Origin: Hippopus hippopus
Taxonomy: Eukaryota; Mollusca; Bivalvia; Cardiida; Cardiidae
Assembly: GCA_946811185.2 (NCBI GenBank)
Contig: OX328096.1
Location: 45,522,252-45,586,251, forward strand
Reading direction: 5' to 3'
Length of the DNA: 64,000 nucleotides
Shown here: piece after piece, positions 57,065 through 64,000 of the stretch
How positions within the stretch are numbered: position 1 is the stretch's first letter
Layout: each line of letters opens with the position of its first letter
Program-made: the position numbers and the translations under genes
Notes under the pieces: model-generated
What the model was told of the DNA's origin: nothing
The model's database searches: none
Seen by the model: only the letters and a program-made list of their open reading frames with translations

Positions 57065-60000
57065 AAGAATGGCCTCCAGAGGGCATCAAGGCACAGACGA
57101 TTTAAACTTGAGCCTTGCTGGTTCAGGAATCGCATCTGCATCTTCTACAAGTAGAAGTAGACCAGGGTCTGCAAAGCAGCTGAAGCGTCCTAACTCTGTA
57201 TCTGATGTCTCTAAGGAGGTAAAATATGTGTTTTGTAAAATAAGATTTATAAGATGGCTGTGTAGAATCAGGATCAGATTCTTGCCACACTTGATCTACT
57301 ATACTTAAGATAGAGTATAATATTTATTATATGTTTTATTTCAAGAAAAATCTCTTTTTCTGAAATCAAGTAACTGACAGAAGACACACAGCACAAGTAA
57401 CAAAGTTCACAAAAAGAACCTTTTTGATTTTATTTGTTGCAAATGAATCTTCCTTTTTTTCATGTGTGTTAATTTATTAAATACTTATAAAAACTACAAA
57501 ATTTATTTTTCTCTGCAACTGTAAAGAAATTGAACATTTACATTCAGAAGAAAAGGTGTAAATTTGGCATTAAATTAGAAGCAAGTCACTTTGCAGTTGC
57601 TTAGTAACTCCATCTAATTTTCATGACATCAAATACGACATCATTATGCATCTTTTAACCCCTAAAGCGCCTTTCACTACAATAATTGCTTCTGCAGCCA
57701 GTGAAGATCAAAATTAGGCTGCACAAAATGTGCAGCCTGATCTTTGATCTGCAGTGTCTGCTTTACTGATACACTGTAGACAAAAGCAACCTTGCAATTA
57801 TTTAGGTCATATTTCTTGGATAAGAATTTCTGTTGGGCTTAACTCTTTACCAAACAATCCCAGGTTTTCACGAGTCTGAAAAAGAAGCCTTTTGAAAACA
57901 TTGTGGGAAAAGGAGAAAACGCTGGTAATGATTATGATAAGCTTTGAATAAAGGGAGGTACATGTAAAAGCATACACTGTTACAGTACACAAGAACAGTG
58001 AGGTAGCTATGAAATTTAATTGATTGTTTCAGAGACGATCACAGCAAGGTGCTCCAAAGAAGCAGGGATCCCAGCATCCAGGTAAGAACAAAACATGAAT
58101 TGTGGAAGTGGGAGTCAGTAGCATACAATATTTGTCTGCTTGTCAAATACCATTGTATTCTTTGGGACTAGAACTGTTAGACTTCTTTCTTAGTCAAGGA
58201 AATTATCTCTGTACCAAACAACATAATTTTGGATTTGTTCTTGCATAATTATGTCAAATGAAATGAACCTCAAGTTATAATAGGTGGCATAGAAAATGTA
58301 GAAAACATTGGGGGGAAAGAGGAAAATGCTGGTAAAAAGCATTTTTTCCCTTTCCTTCAATGCTTTCAGAACCCTTTTTCGTCATGGTCCTCATAACTCA
58401 AGATTGTGTGTAAAATGTTAATAGACAGTTTCAGGCTTTAAAAAAAAGTCTCAATGATACATTTCTGGGTTTTTGGCCTGATTTTCTCCTTATCAATTTG
58501 ATAATGTGGATCAAAGATTAGACTTTAATTAATGAGAAATCTGATCTCTGATCTACTCTGTCTTTTGAAGTATGTGCAGTAAAAGGCTTGTGATTCTCAG
58601 CCTTTGACCTGTTTCCCGTGGCAGAAGACTACAGACTTAGATGAATCTTGTGTTTTAACCCTTTTCCACACAATCACAAGTTTTAATGACCTTGAGTTAA
58701 AAGCCTTTGAAAACATTGTGGGGAAAGGAGAAAATGCTGGTAACCAGCATTTTCTTCTTTTCCAACAATGTTTTCTATCATACCAAAGACAAATTCCGTC
58801 ATCTGAACCACATTTTCCCCTTCAGATGCTTTCAGTTTGAGCAAGGCTTTATTTTTGTTGTGTGGTACAGAGTTAATAGTCCTAAAGGAGAAAAACTTTT
58901 GAAAACAATAAGTAAAAAAAAGAAATTGCTAGAAGCCTTCTTTCCCCACAATGTTTTTTTACTTTCTTTAGACAAATAACAAACCTTGAGCTACATGTAA
59001 TCTGTTGTCTTTAGAGTCTTTCAGTTTCGAAAATCAAGAAAATGTCACAAACTTTGTTGTGTGGTAGAGAGTTATTTTCCTATAAAGCAATTAGTCAATG
59101 AATTGAGTAGCCTAAATTGTGGAATGTAAGAGCTGCTACAATGTACTCATTATGAAGCACAGGCAAGAAAGTCTTGTGTTACAGCATTTTCCTATTACTG
59201 TTCAGATGGACTTGAAAATTCAGAGTATTTACTAGTCATACTCTGGAGTTACATAAAATAATAAAAGAAATGTTTAAATGATATGGAAAACACTGTCATG
59301 ATAGCGGCAAAACAGTGACATGCTTGTAACAAGCAATAGCTGCAGTCTTCTGCAGGGATGTATGAAGTAGGAAGTAATATTTTACCTAATGAGTAAAACA
59401 ATTCTATCTCTGGAGTACACTCAGTTGAAACCAACGTCATTCGATATTTTGCACCAGAACACATCTTTTTTTAATGTTGTACCAAACAGTCCTCTGTTTT
59501 AACAACCCTGAGAAAAAACGGTTTTGATAACATTATGGGTAAAGGATAAAATGCTGGTAACCAGCATTTTCTCCTTTTCCCATAATGTTTTTTATCCTTT
59601 CAAAGACAAATACATTTCATGAGTTGAGCTACATCCACTCTGTTGTCTGCAAATTCAATATGGACCAGTTCAAAAGTTCAGTTGAATGGTTAAGAGCTAC
59701 ATGCATGCCCACTGTTTGTCAATACCATTTTCATCCTGCAGTAACTTAAACAATAATACATGTATAGGAAGAAATCGAATTTCACAGTAGTTGCAAAGAG
59801 CTACATGTACCTAATTCTGATTACTATTATTCTTTTATCTGAAGGCCTGGGTCAAGGTCCTCTTTCTGGAAATAGACGAATGGAAGTCTTCAAAATCTTT
59901 AAAAAAAAAATTTATTTGGCATTGGCAGATCCCCATCTCTTCAATTGTGCCCCTTTAACATGTTGTATACAAATGCTTTCAACATTGACAAGTCGAAAAT

Positions 60001-63000
60001 TTAGGTAAGAATTTAGGAAAGAAAATGTGACATGCAAATTTGTAACATATTCAAAAAATGCCTAGCTCTATACCTTCAGGAGACCCTTCTTTTGCAGAAG
60101 CTCAGCTCTTGTTGAAGTTGTTTTGTTTTTTACACTATCATGGTAGGTGATCAAGTGCCTTTATCACAGAGAAGTGGCTTCTCTGATATATCATCAGTGA
60201 GTACTAGTAAACGAGGGGCAGATGCAAGGAAAATTAAAACACCAAGGTAATTTAATCCCCTAGGGTACCAGTTGTAACCAAAGTTGCATTGCAGGCAATA
60301 TAGAAGATGCAATCTGATCTTGGGTCTGTTTTCACACCCTCCCCCTTTTCAGCTCACCTGAGCACGAAACGTGCTCAGGTGAGCTTTTGTGATTGTGCTG
60401 TGTCTGGCATCCGCTGTGCGTCGTGAGGTTACCTTATTTACCTTGTGAGCACTCTAGAGACCACATTTTCAGCCTCATAATCTTGAAACTTGATCAGCAT
60501 GTTTGCATTGATGATATCTCAGACAAATTCGAAAATGGGTCACTTGAGATCAAAAAGTAGGCCCCTAGGCCAAATCATATAAAAACCTTGTGTGGTCTCA
60601 AGAAGCCACATTTTTAACCTGATATTCATGAAACCTGTTCAGAATATTTTTCTTGATGATAGCTGGTACATCTTTGAAATTGGGTTATATCGGTCAAAGA
60701 GTAGGTCACTGCCAAATTTTAGAAAAGCCTTGTGTGCACTCATGCCTAAAAGACATGAAACTAGATCAGAGTGTTTGTCTTGATGACATCTAAGACAAGT
60801 GTGAAACTGGGTCATGTCGGGTGAAAAAGTAGGTCACTGGGTCAAATCTTTGAAATACCTTGTGTGCACTCAAGGGGCCACATTTTCTGCCTGATACTTA
60901 CGAAACTCGGTCAGAGCAATTGTCTTGATAATAACTCAGAAAAGTATGAAATTGGGCCACATCTAGTTAAAAAGTAGGTCACTGGGCCAAATGTTAGAAA
61001 AACCTTGTGTGCACTCTAGAAGCCACATTTTTGGCCAGATACTCATGCTACTTGGTCAGAAAGGGTCTCTTAATGATATCTCAGTCAACTTTTAAATTGG
61101 GTCAGGTCAGATTGAAAAGTAGGTCACTGGGTTAAATCTTTGAAAAACCATGTGTGCAGTCTAGAAGCTACATATCCAGCCTGATACTCTTGAAACTTGG
61201 TCAGGGGATGTTTGAAATTGGGTCACATAGGGTCAAAAAGTAGGTAACTTACACACACATGTTTTGCGTCATTAAAATCAGGATCTCTTCAGCTTTATCA
61301 ACCCTAGATGACCTAACTCAGGTGAGCGCTTTAGGGCCAATGGCCCTCTTGTTTCTTTTTTCTTTGGAGGAGGTGGATAGTTTGAATGTCATTGTGACAG
61401 GTTATCAAGGGTGGAGCCGTTGTAGCTTTTTGGTAATATGCAGTACATATAATCCAGAAAGTTTTGATTCAAGTCCTTGTTTTGTCAGAATCCCTAAGGG
61501 ACCAATGCTAGTTATTGCAACAGGATTTATTCCTCTCTCAACACTGAACCAATGTTTGACTTGGTTGATGTTGGAAATTAGCTAGTAGCTTGGAGAGGGT
61601 GTTGTATTAGTTAGAAATAACTTCAGAAACACATATATAGGGAAATATGACATCAGAGAAATACTGTTAAAAGTAGTGTTAAACAGGAATCAAAGTAACA
61701 AAAACTTTTCTAGGTATAATAAAATGCAGTAAAGCACCCTTGAAAGTGGTGTAAAATAGCAAAATAGACAATTTATTGTTAAATGAATTCTGAAAGAAAC
61801 ACTCTCTTTTTTCCATTTAACATGTACATTTACTTGAATTTCGTTAGAATTTAAAAAAGTCAAGCAAACTTTTTTACCCAGTGCTTGATTGAGATTCATT
61901 TCTGTTTTTTGTTCTTCCATTTTCAGTGATGACTTTTTAGCCCTTTTTGAAAACAGTGTTCAACCTAAAATCAAGAAAACTGGGGGTAAGAAAGAGGAGA
62001 AAAAACCCATAAGTAAAGGTGCTGTAAAAGTTATATGGGATGATCCGTCCAATCAGGTACTTGGTGACAAGAAATACAAGTTCATTACTATAAAGGCTAT
62101 TTTTAGACATGAAATGTCCTACAAAGAAGTGCAAACTAACAGAAAAGAAAAATATTTGGAGAAAAGTAAAATGTGTTTATGAATGATAGCAAAAACATTG
62201 TTGGCAATGGAGCTGTTGCATATTACAAGCAATTGCTGCTTTTCTCACATTGTTTTCAAAGATCCCCTTATGAAGCAGCATTAAAGATTTGTACATAATT
62301 TGATGATAGAACAATCCAGAAATCAGTTCAGTCTGCATATTTATCTGATCCACTGTTCTGATAAAAAAGTTGTATGTACATCAATCACGGGAGAATTATT
62401 TCATAATAGATAGTGCCACTTGTTTAGGTTGTGAAAATCATGTCAGATGAGATTTGCACTAACTTTATTGTTAATTCATAAGTGTCATATCAATGTCATC
62501 ACACAATGTATGAATGATGTGTAGATACACCAGATGGTGCTGAAGCATTGAATGATGCTCTAGCCAAAGGGATTTTAACCCTTATCCTGCTTAATAAAAG
62601 AAATAAAATTTTCAGTATAATCGTAAAACTCCAAATATTGTTATTTGAAAGGTAGTTTTGGAGGAAATATATCTCCTTATCAGATAGTGTTGATCCAAGA
62701 TCAGACTGCACGTTCTGTGCAGTCTGATCTTGATCTACGCTATCCGCAAAAGGTCAGTGAGTCACGTTTAGCAGCTTAGGGGTTAATGCATCTCTGTGAT
62801 GCACTTTACCAAGCAAGTCATCAAAATGTTATGGATATATTAAAATCAGTTTCGTCTAACAATCAACTGTATTATGATGTAGAATGGTCCTTCAACAAGC
62901 AGCAAATTAACCTCTAGCAAAAAAAATTGACCCTGGTCAGCCTGCATTGACTGCACAGGCTGACATGGGCTGATACTTTTTGTAGATGCATTAAGCCACA

Positions 63001-64000
63001 GACCATTGCTTATTACTGTTAGAAATTTCAGATGCCTCAGTCTGTTTTTCTGTAGGAAGTGCTAAAGCTAAGCACATCGGTCACATTTATCTGGTTTTGC
63101 CTATCAACACTTGTTGTGACTTGTTTGTTACATGAGCACTGGTACAAAAAGAAGATGGCAACATAATCTGAAACTGAAAGAAATCTTGGGAAGGAAATAT
63201 CAACAAACTTTCACACAAACCATATTCTTCTGCCATCTTTATCATAAAACAAGATAAAAGGAAGAAGGGCTATAATCATGAATCATTTTAAATTTCAAGT
63301 CTATTTCTAATTTCTAGCCATCTGATTTGCTTTGATAGATGTCTCAGCCAATCAGTGAGCTAGTAATTGAATTCAAAATGAAAACTATGTTCAGAATGGG
63401 TGAATATGATCCTTGAGGTCATTGATAGTTCATCTATTTTACAGGTTCTGAAAAGCAAGTATGTGCCAAAAAAGAATAATACTAATTCAAGTCCAGCCCA
63501 TGCTGACGCTGAAGATGACTGGATGGCAGAAGACTCAAATACTCACTCCATTTTTCAACAAAAAAGTGCAAGAAGTAGTTCTGATGAAGAAGTATTCAAT
63601 TTTCAGGATAGGTTGTCATTATCCAAAAATCATAAACTTTCATCTCAAAGTAAGGAGAGTTTAAATAAGGGAGATAAATCAGAACCATTGAAGGAGAGTC
63701 CAAGGATTATTAGTCAGAGTGCAATTACAAACAATATGACCGTTCAAGGAATGACCCCTAGTGTAAAAGTAGGTCTATCAGATCTAGAGAATTCCTATCA
63801 GAATATAAAACACAAAACACCCATCAATGAAACTAGAACTGTGCGAAGAAGTGGAATGAAATCATCAGGATCTGCACCTGGAACAAATGCTCTTGCTGAA
63901 GATTACATTAAACATGTAAATTTTGCAGCAACTAAAATCCAACGTTGGTTTAGACGTCATCATATGAGGCGGAAATCTGGGGAAGCAGCTATTCAGAGAT
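57065..64000 (+). CDS. CEP131: CEP131 (AZI1) homologue, 5' part, five coding exons, open at the window end
   Basis: CEP131/AZI1 is a coiled-coil protein of centriolar satellites and the ciliary base, needed for ciliogenesis. Exons at 57069-57218, 58033-58081, 60147-60246, 61927-62056 and 63445 onward join in frame (328 complete codons visible). Recognition rests on three ordered matches to the human protein: a Ser/Arg-rich N-terminus (DLNLSLAG, SRSRPGSA against human VDLSLTG, SRRPGSA), DDFLALFENS against human TDFLMLFEGS, and an IQ motif KHVNFAATKIQRWFRR against human HQVNQATVTIQRWYRH. The long coiled coil that makes up most of the family (human 1083 residues) would lie beyond 64000. The first coding exon has an acceptor just before its ATG, so at least one untranslated 5' exon lies upstream. 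Confidence 0.85.
57069..57218 (+). CDS. CEP131: CEP131 coding exon 1
   Basis: Fifty codons: MASRGHQGTDDLNLSLAGSG, IASASSTSRSRPGSAKQLKR, PNSVSDVSKE. Acceptor-like ATATTTACAG at 57055-57064 precedes AAGAATG, and the donor is AAGGAG|GTAAAA. The start codon is the first in the exon; no in-frame upstream sequence within the exon. Confidence 0.82.
57690..57770. repeat. M2-type hairpin
   Basis: AGCCAGTGAAGATCAAAATT then CTGCACAAAATGTGCAGCCT and GATCTTTGATCTGCAGTG; lies in CEP131 intron 1. Confidence 0.5.
57839..57935 (+). mobile_element. M1 MITE left third
   Basis: TTAACTCTTTACCAAACAAT, CCCAGGTTTTCACGAGTCTG and AACATTGTGGGAAAAGGAGA then AAACGCTGGTAATG, cut at the hairpin axis. The left end is close to consensus. 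Confidence 0.7.
58033..58081 (+). CDS. CEP131: CEP131 coding exon 2
   Basis: Short exon encoding RRSQQGAPKKQGSQHP plus one base. Acceptor TTGTTTCAG|AGACGA, donor CATCCAG|GTAAGA. Supported by strong splice sites and by phase agreement with exons 1 and 3; sequence is basic and low complexity. Confidence 0.78.
58200..58421 (-). mobile_element. M1 MITE copy
   Basis: CTCTGTACCAAACAACATAA, hairpin AAAATGCTGGTAAAAAGCAT and CAAGATTGTGTGTAAAATGT then TAA; all in family order. Confidence 0.65.
58655..59080 (+). mobile_element. Two M1 MITE copies end to end
   Basis: 58655-58876 is nearly complete (TTAACCCTTTTCCACACAAT, hairpin 58708-58774, GTGTGGTACAGAGTTAA). The second copy follows at 58877-59077 (AAAACTTTTGAAAACAATAA to GTGTGGTAGAGAGTTA), sharing the junction TTAA. 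Confidence 0.75.
59472..59698 (+). mobile_element. M1 MITE copy
   Basis: GTACCAAACAGTCCTCTGTT, hairpin AAAATGCTGGTAACCAGCAT with ~30 bp arms (59521-59588), GAGCTACATCCACTCTGTTG and GTTAAGAGC. Confidence 0.75.
60147..60246 (+). CDS. CEP131: CEP131 coding exon 3
   Basis: Encodes GDQVPLSQRSGFSDISSVST then SKRGADARKIKTP. Acceptor ATGGTAG|GTGATC, donor CACCAAG|GTAATT. Phase 1 in, phase 2 out, matching exon 4. Confidence 0.8.
60351..61351 (+). repeat. CTCAGGTGAGC-family long repeat, most complete copy
   Basis: Opens with a hairpin, AGCTCACCTGAGCAC / GTGCTCAGGTGAGCT (60351-60385), then GTGATTGTGCTGTGTCTGGC, then about six ~145 bp units with AAACCTTGTGTGCACTCTAG, GAAACTTGGTCAGA and AAAAAGTAGGTCACTGGG. 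Ends CTCAGGTGAGCGCTTTAGGG then CCAATGGCCCTCTTGTTT. Lies in CEP131 intron 3. Confidence 0.85.
61927..62056 (+). CDS. CEP131: CEP131 coding exon 4
   Basis: Encodes S-DDFLALFENSVQPKIKKTGG then KKEEKKPISKGAVKVIWDDP and SNQ. DDFLALFENS corresponds to human TDFLMLFEGS. Acceptor CATTTTCAG|TGATGA, donor AATCAG|GTACTT, phase 0 out. The frame stays open past the donor for 126 bp but that is intron. Confidence 0.88.
62190..62260. repeat. M1-related hairpin, second centre type
   Basis: AAAACATTGTTGGCAATGGA, then GCATATTACAAGCAATTGCT and GCTTTTCTCACATTGTTTTC: M1 outer arms with a different axis (ACAAGCAATTGCT). Confidence 0.45.
62575..62786. mobile_element. M2 MITE, complete, with M3 MITE attached
   Basis: TTAACCCTTATCCTGCTTAA to AGCAGCTTAGGGGTTAA, 212 bp, hairpin at 62695-62745 (GATCAGACTGCACGTTCTGT then GCAGTCTGATCTTGATC). 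The M3 copy begins in the same TTAA. Confidence 0.85.
62784..62999. mobile_element. M3 MITE copy
   Basis: TAATGCATCTCTGTGATGCA at the left, GGTCAGCCTGCATTGACTGC then ACAGGCTGACATGGGC inside, GATGCATTAAGCC at the right. Confidence 0.65.
63445..64000 (+). CDS. CEP131: CEP131 coding exon 5 with IQ motif (partial)
   Basis: Acceptor ATTTTACAG|GTTCTG; open frame to the window edge, 185 complete codons. Begins VLKSKYVPKKNNTNSSPAHA, acidic/serine-rich middle (DAEDDWMAEDS, SARSSSDEEVFNFQ), then EDYIKHVNFAATKIQRWFRR and HHMRRKSGEAAIQR. The IQ-type motif IQRWFRRHHMRR at 63937-63972 is a likely calmodulin-binding helix, as in human CEP131. Confidence 0.9.

Overview
The window is eukaryotic, AT-rich and intron-dense. 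It most likely comes from a bivalve mollusc. The organism call is an inference from the repeat families: short elements ending in (GGAC)n runs and 'AACAAGAGGGCC...CGCTCCACTGG' repeats, together with spliceosomal genes whose proteins are animal-like. No bacterial, plasmid or phage gene structure is present.

Two genes account for all the coding sequence I can support. On the minus strand, 51629 down to 6800, lies a complete CNOT3 gene (CCR4-NOT transcription complex subunit 3). It has 17 coding exons with GT-AG introns and consistent phases, and predicts 732 residues. On the plus strand, from 57069 through the right edge, lies the 5' part of a CEP131/AZI1 homologue (centriolar satellite and ciliary protein). 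Five coding exons are visible; the fifth contains the IQ motif and runs off the window. The genes are head to head, with 5.4 kb between their start codons. Nearly every longer open reading frame outside these exons lies in repeats or intron sequence.

The rest is a dense, nested mobile-element landscape. (1) Two copies of a 531-535 bp terminal-repeat retrotransposon in miniature (TRIM), each with ~205-210 bp LTRs, a tRNA-Pro-like primer binding site directly after the 5' LTR and a purine tract before the 3' LTR. Each LTR carries a tRNA-like segment with Pol III A and B boxes. The copies are inverted around CNOT3 exon 7. (2) Foldback-like elements whose ends are inverted arrays of 15-17 bp units, one nested inside another, both with intact 10-11 bp target duplications. 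(3) About 30 copies or pieces of a TTAA-ended MITE with a central perfect hairpin, plus at least three other palindromic MITE families. (4) tRNA-derived SINEs, one with a perfect 14 bp target duplication inside a MITE. (5) hAT-like elements interrupting older repeats. (6) Long repeats built from ~145-165 bp degenerate units.

Layout: 1-6.8 kb, repeats downstream of CNOT3. 6.8-13.0 kb, exons 17 to 12 (C-terminal NOT domain and linker). 13-18 kb, large intron with a 1.9 kb foldback-like element. 18-24 kb, exons 11 to 9 with a hAT-like element and two tandem long repeats. 24-30 kb, intron 8 with SINE-in-MITE and a 1.7 kb TIR element. 29.6-34.1 kb, exons 8 to 5 with the TRIM pair. 34-41 kb, exons 4 and 3 with nested repeats. 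41-51.6 kb, introns 2 and 1, exons 2 and 1, and the nested foldback. 51.6-57.0 kb, the shared upstream region. 57-64 kb, CEP131. Boundaries of diverged repeats are approximate; exon boundaries were read base by base. All family assignments are from recognition, without a database search.
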